Shown piece after piece: positions 1 to 10,139 of a DNA stretch of 64,000 nucleotides (its first letter is position 1; the number at the start of each line of letters is the position of its first letter). The stretch covers positions 2,666,001 to 2,730,000 of the forward strand of contig CM071595.1 in NCBI GenBank assembly GCA_036435485.1. Reading direction: 5' to 3'. The notes beneath the pieces are model-generated. The model did no database searches. It was not told the DNA's origin and saw only the letters and a list, made by a program, of their open reading frames with translations. This DNA comes from Saposhnikovia divaricata. Lineage: Eukaryota > Streptophyta > Magnoliopsida > Apiales > Apiaceae. The position numbers and the translations under genes are program-made.

Positions 1-169
1 AATTTCGTTGAATTCCAATAACCCATAGGAACAAAATATGTAAAAATATCCTTAAAATGGTCCAACTCGATTTTTAACAATATCCCGTATACTAACCACT
101 TTGAGGATTATCCAAAAACCGAGTTTTGACTATATCAGCTCCGATTCAGGTCTGAATTGCGTCAAATAA
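1..169 (+). repeat. Type P monomer, used as the coordinate reference
   Basis: Diagnostic bases are G7, G40, TT52-53, A64 (CCAACTCG), GTAT at 87-90, A98 (ACCACT), A114, TGACTA at 127-132 and GATTC at 143-147. Landmarks shared by nearly all monomers: EcoRI site GAATTC at 10-15, A-tracts near 33-36, 42-46 and 54-57, B-box-like stretch at 59-69, T5 at 71-75, TATCC at 47, 81 and 109, and a dyad at 142-159. P marks the start of the long HOR and recurs at 2367, 7098, 11830, 14365, 18420, 21800, 22645, 29743, 35827 and 39208. Confidence 0.93.
3..19 (+). other. Partial CENP-B-box-like stretch
   Basis: TTTCGTTGAATTCCAAT matches the mammalian CENP-B box YTTCGTTGGAARCGGGA at the first eight positions and at 10 of 17 overall. 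The TTCG, A and C of the core are present but GGG is not. Monomers with A7 lose TTCG. With a third of the core missing, binding by CENP-B itself is unlikely; this is a resemblance only. Confidence 0.3.
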
Positions 170-338
170 AATTTCGTTGAATTCCAATAACCCATAGGAA
201 CAAAATATGTAAAAATATCCACAAAATGGTCCGACTCGATTTTTAACAATATCCCGTGTACTAACCCCTTTGAGGATTATCCAAAAACCGAGTTTCGTTC
301 ATATCAGCTCCGATTCAGGTCTGAATTGCGTCAAATAA
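170..338 (+). repeat. Type Q monomer
   Basis: It combines AC52-53, G64, GTGT at 87-90, C98 and A114 with CGTTCA at 127-132 and GATTC. It differs from P at about nine positions. Q normally follows P and precedes R. A sub-variant with G114 (CCGAAAACC) appears in domain B at 18589, 22814, 24335 and 24504. Q-like monomers with CCGAA at 153-157 become common in domain D. Confidence 0.88.
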
Positions 339-507
339 AATTTCGTTGAATTCCAATAACCCATAGGAACAAAATATGTAAAAATATCCTTAAAATGGTC
401 CGACTCGATTTTTAACAATATCCCGTATACTAACCACTTTGAGGATTATCCGAAAACCGAGTTTCGTTCATATCAGCTCCGATTCAGGTCTGAATTGCGT
501 CAAATAA
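339..507 (+). repeat. Type R monomer
   Basis: It has TT52-53, G64, GTAT at 87-90 (making the 6-mer GTATAC), A98, G114 and CGTTCA at 127-132. R occupies two different slots of the long HOR, after Q and after Y (for example 339 and 1691), so the HOR contains a repeated component. This suggests that it grew by joining shorter units. R becomes rare in domain D, where related monomers have GTGT in place of GTAT. Confidence 0.9.
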
Positions 508-676
508 AATTTCGTTGAATTCCAATAACCCATAGGAACAAAATATGTAAAAATATCCTTAAAATGGTCCGACTCGATTTTTAACAATATCCCTTGTACT
601 AACCACTTTGAGGATTATCCGAAAACCGAGTTTCGATCATATCAGCTCCGATTCAGGTCTGAATTGCGTCAAATAA
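508..676 (+). repeat. Type S monomer
   Basis: It has TT52-53, G64, TTGT at 87-90 (CCCTTGTAC), A98, G114 and CGATCA at 127-132. The T at 87 is unique to S and makes it an easy marker. In domain A it occurs about once per HOR. In domain B it recurs every 507 bases as the first member of the S-T'-N trimer. R and S differ at only about three positions, so they are sister types. Confidence 0.92.
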
Positions 677-845
677 AATTTCGTTGAATTCCAATAACCC
701 ATAGGAACAAAATATTTAAAAATATCCACAAAATGGTCCGACTCGATTTTTAACAATATCCCGTGTACTAACCCCTTTGAGGATTATCCAAAAACCGAGT
801 TTTGACTATATCAGCTCCAATTCAGGTCTGAATTGCGTCAAATAA
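677..845 (+). repeat. Type T monomer with perfect dyad
   Basis: It has T40 (ATATTTAAA), AC52-53, GACTCG, GTGT, C98, A114, TGACTA and AATTC at 143-147. The G-to-A change at 143 (CCGATT to CCAATT) converts the imperfect inverted repeat at 142-159 into the perfect 18-base dyad CAATTCAGGTCTGAATTG with a 2-base centre. Other full T monomers lie near 4225, 7774, 12506, 15041, 36503 and 37686. Confidence 0.9.
818..835. other. Perfect 18-bp dyad in T-type monomers
   Basis: CAATTCAG-GT-CTGAATTG reads as two perfect 8-base arms around GT. Most other monomers have CGATTCAG in the left arm (one mismatch), or GATACAG or CCGAATT (further mismatches). Perfect copies also occur in about 20 monomers carrying AATTC, among them those near 4366, 12650, 19913, 24811, 36641, 54227 and 59802. 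A function is not shown. A protein-binding dyad or cruciform-prone site is possible. Confidence 0.75.
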
Positions 846-1014
846 AATTTCGTTGAATTCCAATAACCCATAGGAACAAAATATGTAAAAATATCCACAA
901 AATGGTCCGACTCGATTTTTAATAATATCCCGTGTACTAACCCCTTTGAGGATTATCCAAAAACCGAGTTTTGACTATATCAGCTCCGATACAGGTCTGA
1001 ATTGTGTCAAATAA
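846..1014 (+). repeat. Type U monomer
   Basis: It has G40, AC52-53, GACTCG, T78 (TTTTTAATAA), GTGT, C98, A114, TGACTA, GATAC at 143-147 and T160 (GTGTC). A sister form with C78 (TTTTTAACAA) occurs at 2029 and in many later units. GATAC and T160 are tightly linked, and the following monomer almost always begins TTTCATTG (A7). The haplotype block therefore crosses the chosen monomer boundary. Confidence 0.88.
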
Positions 1015-1183
1015 AATTTCATTGAATTCCAATAACCCATAGGAACAAAATATGTAAAAATATCCACAAAATGGTCCGACCCGATTTTTAAAAATATCCC
1101 GTGTACTAACCCCTTTGAGGATTATCCAAAAACCGAGTTTTGACTATATCAGCTCCGATTCAGGTCTGAATTGCGTCAAATAA
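1015..1183 (+). repeat. Type V monomer
   Basis: It has A7 (TTTCATTG), AC52-53, C67 (GACCCG), A78 (TTTTTAAAAA), GTGT, C98, A114, TGACTA and GATTC. The change at 78 lengthens the A-rich stretch after T5. V closes most long HORs and precedes P or W. Sub-variants carry AAGTCTG at 148-154 (2344, 7075, 11807, 14342) or ATTGTCC at 108-114 (first at 16731, then repeatedly in domain B). Confidence 0.9.
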
Positions 1184-1352
1184 AATTTCGTTGAATTCCA
1201 ATAACCCATAGGAACAAAATATGTAAAAATATCCTTAAAATGGTCCAACTCGATTTTTAACAATATCCCGTATACTAACCACTTTGAGGACTATCCGAAA
1301 ACCGAGTTTCGATCATATCAGCTCCGATTCAGGTCTGAATTGCGTCAAATAA
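1184..1352 (+). repeat. Type W monomer
   Basis: The 5' part matches P (TT52-53, CCAACTCG, GTAT, A98), but the 3' part matches S or X (G114, CGATCA at 127-132). It looks like a P/S-type recombinant that became a fixed HOR member. It follows V and precedes X. A version with ATGT and C98 occurs at 13013 and 15548 and is a further hybrid with X. Confidence 0.87.
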
Positions 1353-1521
1353 AATTTCGTTGAATTCCAATAACCCATAGGAACAAAATATTTAAAAATA
1401 TCCACAAAATGGTCCGACCCGATTTTTAACAATATCCCATGTACTAACCCCTTTGAGGATTATCCGAAAACCGAGTTTCGATCATATCAGCTCCGATTCA
1501 GGTCTGAATTGCGTCAAATAA
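1353..1521 (+). repeat. Type X monomer
   Basis: It has T40, AC52-53, C67 (GACCCG), ATGT at 87-90 (CCCATGTAC), C98, G114, CGATCA and GATTC. X is nearly always followed by Y. It is the most stable haplotype and is still found unchanged in domain D, for example at 44787, 48000 and 52225. A version with A98 occurs at 33968 and 34475. Confidence 0.9.
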
Positions 1522-1690
1522 AATTTCGTTGAATTCCAATAACCCATAGGAACAAAATATTTAAAAATATCCACAAAATGGTCCGACCCGATTTTTAACA
1601 ATATCCCATGTACTAACCCCTTTGAGAATTATCCGAAAACCGAGTTTCGTTAATATCAGCTCCGATTCAGGTCTGAATTGCGTCAAATAA
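1522..1690 (+). repeat. Type Y monomer
   Basis: It is identical to X except for CGTTCA in place of CGATCA at 127-132. This copy has a private CGTTAA and GAGAATTATCC. The X-Y pair is the commonest dimer in the array. Y is usually followed by R in domains A and C, or by S at some places in domain B. Confidence 0.88.
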
Positions 1691-1859
1691 AATTTCGTTG
1701 AATTCCAATAACCCATAGGAACAAAATATGTAAAAATATCCTTAAAATGGTCCGACTCGATTTTTAACAATATCCCGTATACTAACCACTTTGAGGATTA
1801 TCCGAAAACCGAGTTTCGTTCATATCAGCTCCGATTCAGGTCTGAATTGCGTCAAATAA

Positions 1860-2028
1860 AATTTCGTTGAATTCCAATAACCCATAGGAACAAAATATGT
1901 AAAAATATCCACAAAACGGTCCGACTCGATTTTTAACAATATCCCGTGTACTAACCCCTTTGAGGATTATCCAAAAACCGAGTTTTGACTATATCAGCTC
2001 CGATTCAGGTCCGAATTGCGTCAAATAA
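1860..2028 (+). repeat. Type Z monomer
   Basis: It has C58 (CACAAAACGG), G64, GTGT, C98, A114 and TGACTA, with GATTC plus CCGAA in this copy and GATAC plus GTGTC in most others. C58 creates an extra CpG. Z follows R in the long HOR. The last C58 copy I see is near 40.95 kb; the type is absent from domain D. Confidence 0.88.
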
Positions 2029-3718
2029 AATTTCGTTGAATTCCAATAACCCATAGGAACAAAATATGTAAAAATATCCACAAAATGGTCCGACTCGATT
2101 TTTAACAATATCCCGTGTACTAACCCCTTTGAGGATTATCCAAAAACCGAGTTTTGACTATATCAGCTCCGATACAGGTCTGAATTGTGTCAAATAAAAT
2201 TTCATTGAATTCCAATAACCCATAGGAACAAAATATGTAAAAATATCCACAAAATGGTCCGACCCGATTTTTAAAAATATCCCGTGTACTAACCCCTTTG
2301 AGGATTATCCAAAAACCGAGTTTTGACTATATCAGCTCCGATTCAAGTCTGAATTGCGTCAAATAAAATTTCGTTGAATTCCAATAACCCATAGGAACAA
2401 AATATGTAAAAATATCCTTAAAATGGTCCAACTCGATTTTTAACAATATCCCGTATACTAACCACTTTGAGGATTATCCAAAAACCGAGTTTTGACTATA
2501 TCAGCTCCGATTCAGGTCTGAATTGCGTCAAATAAAATTTCGTTGAATTCCAATAACCCATAGGAACAAAATATGTAAAAATATCCACAAAATGGTCCGA
2601 CTCGATTTTTAACAATATCCCGTGTACTAACCCCTTTGAGGATTATCCAAAAACCGAGTTTCGTTCATATCAGCTCCGATTCAGGTCTGAATTGCGTCAA
2701 ATAAAATTTCGTTGAATTCCAATAACCCATAGGAACAAAATATGTAAAAATATCCTTAAAATGGTCCGACTCGATTTTTAACAATATCCCGTATACTAAC
2801 CACTTTGAGGATTATCCGAAAACCGAGTTTCGTTCATATCAGCTCCGATTCAGGTCTGAATTGCGTCAAATAAAATTTCGTTGAATTCCAATAACCCATA
2901 GGAACAAAATATGTAAAAATATCCTTAAAATGGTCCGACTCGATTTTTAACAATATCCCTTGTACTAACCACTTTGAGGATTATCCGAAAACCGAGTTTC
3001 GATCATATCAGCTCCGATTCAGGTCTGAATTGCGTCAAATAAAATTTCGTTGAATTCCAATAACCCATAGGAACAAAATATTTAAAAATATCCACAAAAT
3101 GGTCCGTCCCGATTTTTAACAATATCCCATGTACTAACCCCTTTGAGGATTATCCGAAAACCGAGTTTCGATCATATCAGCTCCGATTCAGGTCTGAATT
3201 GCGTCAAATAAAATTTCGTTGAATTCCAATAACCCATAGGAACAAAATATTTAAAAATATCCACAAAATGGTCCGACCCGATTTTTAACAATATCCCATG
3301 TACTAACCCCTTTGAGGATTATCCGAAAACCGAGTTTCGTTCATATCAGCTCCGATTCAGGTCTGAATTGCGTCAAATAAAATTTCGTTGAATTCCAATA
3401 ACCCATAGGAACAAAATATGTAAAAATATCCTTAAAATGGTCCGACTCGATTTTTAACAATATCCCGTATACTAACCACTTTGAGGATTATCCGAAAACC
3501 GAGTTTCGTTCATATCAGCTCCGATTCAGGTCTGAATTGCGTCAAATAAAATTTCGTTGAATTCCAATAACCCATAGGAACAAAATATGTAAAAATATCC
3601 ACAAAACGGTCCGACTCGATTTTTAACAATATCCCGTGTACTAACCCCTTTGAGGATTATCCAAAAACCGAGTTTTGACTATATCAGCTCCGATTCAGGT
3701 CTGAATTGCGTCAAATAA

Positions 3719-3886
3719 AATTTCGTTGAATTCCAATAACCCATAGAAACAAAATATGTAAAAATATCCACAAAATGGTCCGACTCGATTTTTAACAATA
3801 TCCTGTGTACTAACCCTTTGAGGATTATCCAAAAACCGAGTTTCGTTCATATCAGCTCCGATTCAGGTCTGAATTGCGTCAAATAA
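3719..3886 (+). repeat. 168-bp length-variant monomer (Q)
   Basis: One C is missing from the C4 run (CTAACCCTTTG). The next monomer starts at 3887 instead of 3888. It also has CATAGAAAC and TCCTGTGTAC as private changes. Confidence 0.95.
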
Positions 3887-4393
3887 AATTTCGTTGAATT
3901 CCAATAACCCATAGGAACAAAATATGTAAAAATATCCTTAAAATGGTCCGACTCGATTTTTAACAATATCCCGTATACTAACCACTTTGAGGATTATCCG
4001 AAAACCGAGTTTCGTTCATATCAGCTCCGATTCAGGTCTGAATTGCGTCAAATAAAATTTCGTTGAATTCCAATAACCCATAGGAACAAAATATGTAAAA
4101 ATATCCTTAAAATGGTCCGACTCGATTTTTAACAATATCCCTTGTACTAACCACTTTGAGGATTATCCGAAAACCGAGTTTCGATCATATCAGCTCCGAT
4201 TCAGGTCTGAATTGCGTCAAATAAAATTTCGTTGAATTCCAATAACCCATAGGAACAAAATATTTAAAAATATCCACAAAATGGTCCGACTCGATTTTCA
4301 ACAATATCCCGTGTACTAACCCCTTTGAGGATTATCCAAAAACCGAGTTTTGACTATATCAGCTCCAATTCAGGTCTGAATTGCGTCAAATAA

Positions 4394-5407
4394 AATTTCG
4401 TTGAATTCCAATAACCCATAGGAACAAAATATGTAAAAATATCCACAAAATGGTCCGACTCGATTTTTAATAATATCCCGTGTACTAACCCCTTTGAGGA
4501 TTATCCAAAAACCGAGTTTTGACTATATCAGCTCCGATACAGGTCTGAATTGTGTCAAATAAAATTTCATTGAATTCCAATAACCCATAGGAACAAAATA
4601 TGTAAAAATATCCACAAAATGGTCCGACCCGATTTTTAAAAATATCCCGTGTACTAACCCCTTTGAGGATTATCCAAAAACCGAGTTTTGACTATATCAG
4701 CTCCGATTCAGGTCTGAATTGCGTCAAATAAAATTTCGTTGAATTCCAATAACCCATAGGAACAAAATATGTAAAAATATCCTTAAAATGGTCCAACTCG
4801 ATTTTTAACAATATCCCGTATACTAACCACTTTGAGGATTATCCGAAAACCGAGTTTCGATCATATCAGCTCCGATTCAGGTCTGAATTGCGTAAAATAA
4901 AATTTCGTTGAATTCCAATAACCCATAGGAACAAAATATTTAAAAATATCCACAAAATGGTCCGACCCGATTTTTAACAATATCCCATGTACTAACCCCT
5001 TTGAGGATTATCCGAAAACCGAGTTTCGATCATATCAGCTCCGATTCAGGTCTGAATTGCGTCAAATAAAATTTCGTTGAATTCCAATAACCCATAGGAA
5101 CAAAATATTTAAAAATATCCACAAAATGGTCCGACCCGATTTTTAACAATATCCCATGTACTAACCCCTTTGAGGATTATCCGAAAACCGAGTTTCGTTC
5201 ATATCAGCTCCGATTCAGGTCTGAATTGCGTCAAATAAAATTTCGTTGAATTCCAATAACCCATAGGAACAAAATATGTAAAAATATCCTTAAAATGGTC
5301 CGACTCGATTTTTAACAATATCCCGTATACTAACCACTTTGAGGATTATCCGAAAACCGAGTTTCGTTCATATCAGCTCCGATTCAGGTCTGAATTGCGT
5401 CAAATAA
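4394..5407 (+). repeat. 6-monomer tandem duplication, copy 1 (U-V-W-X-Y-R)
   Basis: Six monomers, 1014 bases, are followed immediately by the same six types at 5408-6421. A private difference is GCGTAAAATAAAAT near 4890, where copy 2 has GCGTCAAAT. Unequal exchange one sub-unit out of register explains it. Confidence 0.88.
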
Positions 5408-6421
5408 AATTTCGTTGAATTCCAATAACCCATAGGAACAAAATATGTAAAAATATCCACAAAATGGTTCGACTCGATTTTTAATAATATCCCGTGTACT
5501 AACCCCTTTGAGGATTATCCAAAAACCGAGTTTTGACTATATCAGCTCCGATACAGGTCTGAATTGTGTCAAATAAAATTTCATTGAATTCCAATAACCC
5601 ATAGGAACAAAATATGTAAAAATATCCACAAAATGGTCCGACCCGATTTTTAAAAATATCCCGTGTACTAACCCCTTTGAGGATTATCCAAAAACCGAGT
5701 TTTGACTATATCAGCTCCGATTCAGGTCTGAATTGCGTCAAATAAAATTTCGTTGAATTCCAATAACCCATAGGAACAAAATATGTAAAAATATCCTTAA
5801 AATGGTCCAACTCGATTTTTAACAATATCCCGTATACTAACCACTTTGAGGATTATCCGAAAACCGAGTTTCGATCATATCAGCTCCGATTCAGGTCTGA
5901 ATTGCGTCAAATAAAATTTCGTTGAATTCCAATAACCCATAGGAACAAAATATTTAAAAATATCCACAAAATGGTCCGACCCGATTTTTAACAATATCCC
6001 ATGTACTAACCCCTTTGAGGATTATCCGAAAACCGAGTTTCGATCATATCAGCTCCGATTCAGGTCTGAATTGCGTCAAATAAAATTTCGTTGAATTCCA
6101 ATAACCCATAGGAACAAAATATTTAAAAATATCCACAAAATGGTCCGACCCGATTTTTAACAATATCCCATGTACTAACCCCTTTGAGGATTATCCGAAA
6201 ACCGAGTTTCGTTCATATCAGCTCCGATTCAGGTCTGAATTGCGTCAAATAAAATTTCGTTGAATTCCAATAACCCATAGGAACAAAATATGTAAAAATA
6301 TCCTTAAAATGGTCCGACTCGATTTTTAACAATATCCCGTATACTAACCACTTTGAGGATTATCCGAAAACCGAGTTTCGTTCATATCAGCTCCGATTCA
6401 GGTCTGAATTGCGTCAAATAA
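5408..6421 (+). repeat. 6-monomer tandem duplication, copy 2 (U-V-W-X-Y-R)
   Basis: This repeats the order of 4394-5407. The first monomer carries a private C-to-T change giving GGTTCGACTCG at 5466-5476. The following monomer is Z, so the long HOR resumes normally after the extra block. Confidence 0.88.
5466..5476 (+). other. Pol III B-box-like stretch followed by T5
   Basis: GGTTCGACTCG matches the B-box consensus GGTTCGANTCC at 10 of 11 positions. The ordinary monomer version GGTCCGACTCG (59-69) matches at 9. A T5 run follows after one base and could act as a terminator. I see no A-box at the right distance, so this is not called a tRNA or SINE. Confidence 0.3.
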
Positions 6422-8280
6422 AATTTCGTTGAATTCCAATAACCCATAGGAACAAAATATGTAAAAATATCCACAAAACGGTCCGACTCGATTTTTAACA
6501 ATATCCCGTGTACTAACCCCTTTGAGGATTATCCAAAAACCGAGTTTTGACTATATCAGCTCCGATACAGGTCTGAATTGTGTCAAATAAAATTTCATTG
6601 AATTCCAATAACCCATAGGAACAAAATATGTAAAAATATCCACAAAATGGTCCAACTCGATTTTTAACAATATCCCGTGTACTAACCCCTTTGAGGATTA
6701 TCCAAAAACCGAGTTTTGACTATATCAGCTCCGATTCAGGTCCGAATTGCGTCAAATAAAATTTCGTTGAATTCCAATAACCCATAGGAACAAAATATGT
6801 AAAAATATCCACAAAATGGTCCGACTCGATTTTTAACAATATCCCGTGTACTAACCCCTTTGAGGATTATCCAAAAACCGAGTTTTGACTATATCAGCTC
6901 CGATACAGGTCTGAATTGTGTCAAATAAAATTTCATTGAATTCCAATAACCCATAGGAACAAAATATGTAAAAATATCCACAAAATGGTCCGACCCGATT
7001 TTTAAAAATATCCCGTGTACTAACCCCTTTGAGGATTATCCAAAAACCGAGTTTTGACTATATCAGCTCCGATTCAAGTCTGAATTGCGTCAAATAAAAT
7101 TTCGTTGAATTCCAATAACCCATAGGAACAAAATATGTAAAAATATCCTTAAAATGGTCCAACTCGATTTTTAACAATATCCCGTATACTAACCACTTTG
7201 AGGATTATCCAAAAACCGAGTTTTGACTATATCAGCTCCGATTCAGGTCTGAATTGCGTCAAATAAAATTTCGTTGAATTCCAATAACCCATAGGAACAA
7301 AATATGTAAAAATATCCACAAAATGGTCCGACTCGATTTTTAACAATATCCCGTGTACTAACCCCTTTGAGGATTATCCAAAAACCGAGTTTCGTTCATA
7401 TCAGCTCCGATTCAGGTCTGAATTGCGTCAAATAAAATTTCGTTGAATTCCAATAACCCATAGGAACAAAATATGTAAAAATATCCTTAAAATGGTCCGA
7501 CTCGATTTTTAACAATATCCCGTATACTAACCACTTTGAGGATTATCCGAAAACCGAGTTTCGTTCATATCAGCTCCGATTCAGGTCTGAATTGCGTCAA
7601 ATAAAATTTCGTTGAATTCCAATAACCCATAGGAACAAAATATGTAAAAATATCCTTAAAATGGTCCGACTCGATTTTTAACAATATCCCTTGTACTAAC
7701 CACTTTGAGGATTATCCGAAAACCGAGTTTCGATCATATCAGCTCCGATTCAGGTCTGAATTGCGTCAAATAAAATTTCGTTGAATTCCAATAACCCATA
7801 GGAACAAAATATTTAAAAATATCCACAAAATGGTCCGACTCGATTTTTAACAATATCCCGTGTACTAACCCCTTTGAGGATTATCCAAAAACCGAGTTTT
7901 GACTATATCAGCTCCAATTCAGGTCTGAATTGCGTCAAATAAAATTTCGTTGAATTCCAATAACCCATAGGAACAAAATATGTAAAAATATCCACAAAAT
8001 GGTCCGACTCGATTTTTAATAATATCCCGTGTACTAACCCCTTTGAGGATTATCCAAAAACCGAGTTTTGACTATATCAGCTCCGATACAGGTCTGAATT
8101 GTGTCAAATAAAATTTCATTGAATTCCAATAACCCATAGGAACAAAATATGTAAAAATATCCACAAAATGGTCCGACCCGATTTTTAAAAATATCCCATG
8201 TACTAACCCCTTTGAGGATTATCCAAAAACCGAGTTTTGACTATATCAGCTCCGATTGAGGTCAGAATTGCGTCAAATAA

Positions 8281-9632
8281 AATTTCGTTGAATTCCAATA
8301 ACCCATAGGAACAAAATATGTAAAAATATCCTTAAAATGGTCCAACTCAATTTTTAACAATATCCCGTATACTAACCATTTTGAGGATTATCCGAAAACC
8401 GAGTTTCGATCATATCAGCTCCGATTCAGGTCTGAATTGCGTCAAATAAAATTTCGTTGAATTCCAATAACCCATAGGAACAAAATATTTAAAAATATCC
8501 ACAAAATGGTCCGACCCGATTTTTAACAATATCCCGTGTACTAACCCCTTTGAGGATTATCAAAAAACCGAGTTTTGACTATATCAGCTCCGATACAGGT
8601 CTGAATTGTGTCAAATAAAATTTCATTGAATTCCAATAACCCATAGGAACAAAATATGTAAAAATATCCACAAAATGGTCCGACTCGATTTTTAACAATA
8701 TCCCGTGTACTAACCACTTTGAGGATTATCCGAAAACCGAGTTTCGATCATATCAGCTCCGATTCAGGTCTGAATTGCGTCAAATAAAATTTCGTTGAAT
8801 TCCAATAACCCATAGGAACAAAATATTTAAAAATATCCACAAAATGGTCCGACCCGATTTTTAACAATATCCCATGTACTAACCCCTTTGAGGATTATCC
8901 GAAAACCGAGTTTCGATCATATCAGCTCCGATTCAGGTCTGAATTGCGTCAAATAAAATTTCGTTGAATTCCAATAACCCATAGGAACAAAATATTTAAA
9001 AATATCCACAAAATGGTCCGACCCGATTTTTAACAATATCCCATGTACTAACCCCTTTGAGGATTATCCGAAAACCGAGTTTCGTTCATATCAGCTCCGA
9101 TTCAGGTCTGAATTGCGTCAAATAAAATTTCGTTGAATTCCAATAACCCATAGGAACAAAATATTTAAAAATATCCACAAAATGGTCCGACCCGATTTTT
9201 AACAATATCCCATGTACTAACCCCTTTGAGGATTATCCGAAAACCGAGTTTCGTTCATATCAGCTCCGATTCAGGTCTGAATTGCGTCAAATAAAATTTC
9301 GTTGAATTCCAATAACCCATAGGAACAAAATATGTAAAAATATCCACAAAACGGTCCGACTCGATTTTTAACAATATCCCGTGTACTAACCCCTTTGAGG
9401 ATTATCCAAAAACCGAGTTTTGACTATATCAGCTCCGATACAGGTCTGAATTGTGTCAAATAAAATTTCATTGAATTCCAATAACCCATAGGAACAAAAT
9501 ATGTAAAAATATCCACAAAATGGTCCGACTCGATTTTTAACAATATCCCGTGTACTAACCCCTTTGAGGATTATCCAAAAACCGAGTTTTGACTATATCA
9601 GCTCCGATTCAGGTCCGAATTGCGTCAAATAA
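8281..9632 (+). repeat. 11-monomer-offset duplication, copy 1
   Basis: The order is W, an X/U hybrid (ACCCG with GTGT and GATAC), an A7 monomer with A98 and CGATCA, X, Y, Y, Z, N. The same order recurs 1859 bases (11 monomers) downstream, except that the sixth member is R there. The hybrids at 8450 and 8619 are unusual types and make the match convincing. Confidence 0.85.
9464..9632 (+). repeat. Type N monomer
   Basis: It begins TTTCATTG (A7) and has G40, AC52-53, GACTCG, AACAA, GTGT, C98, A114, TGACTA, GATTC and C153 (GTCCGAATT). It follows Z or T' and precedes U or S. In domain B it alternates between a CCGAA form and a CTGAA form in successive trimers, and this defines a 6-monomer period there. 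Confidence 0.86.
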
Positions 9633-10139
9633 AATTTCGTTGAATTCCAATAACCCATAGGAACAAAATATGTAAAAATATCCACAAAATGGTCCGACTC
9701 GATTTTTAACAATATCCCGTGTACTAACCCCTTTGAGGATTATCCAAAAACCGAGTTTTGACTATATCAGCTCCAATTCAGGTCTGAATTGCGTCAAATA
9801 AAATTTCATTGAATTCCAATAACCCATAGGAACAAAATATGTAAAAATATCCACAAAATGGTCCGACTCGATTTTTAATAATATCCCGTGTACTAACCCC
9901 TTTGAGGATTATCCAAAAACCGAGTTTTGACTATATCAGCTCCGATACAGGTCTGAATTGTGTCAAATAAAATTTCATTGAATTCCAATAACCCATAGGA
10001 ACAAAATATGTAAAAATATCCACAAAATGGTCCGACCTGATTTTTAAAAATATCCCGTGTACTAACCCCTTTGAGGATTATCCAAAAACCGAGTTTTGAC
10101 TATATCAGCTCCGATTCAGGTCTGAATTGCGTCAAATAA

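Larger units (their letters stand above)
1..2366 (+). repeat. 14-monomer HOR unit
   Basis: The order is P-Q-R-S-T-U-V-W-X-Y-R-Z-U-V in exactly 14 x 169 bases; the next unit starts with P at 2367. The Z here carries the 3' end of N (GATTC, CCGAA). The unit is therefore one monomer shorter than the 15-mer at 14365, apparently through fusion of Z and N. Confidence 0.85.

Noticed and set aside
1561..1770. A 69-residue open frame on the minus strand.
   Set aside because: It is satellite read in one frame over 1.2 monomers, open only because of private changes here. It has no domain or coding signature, and 169 is not a multiple of three, so the frame shifts with each unit.
5466..5476. tRNA or tRNA-derived SINE, from the B-box-like stretch.
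   Set aside because: There is no A-box, acceptor stem or anticodon arm in the expected positions.
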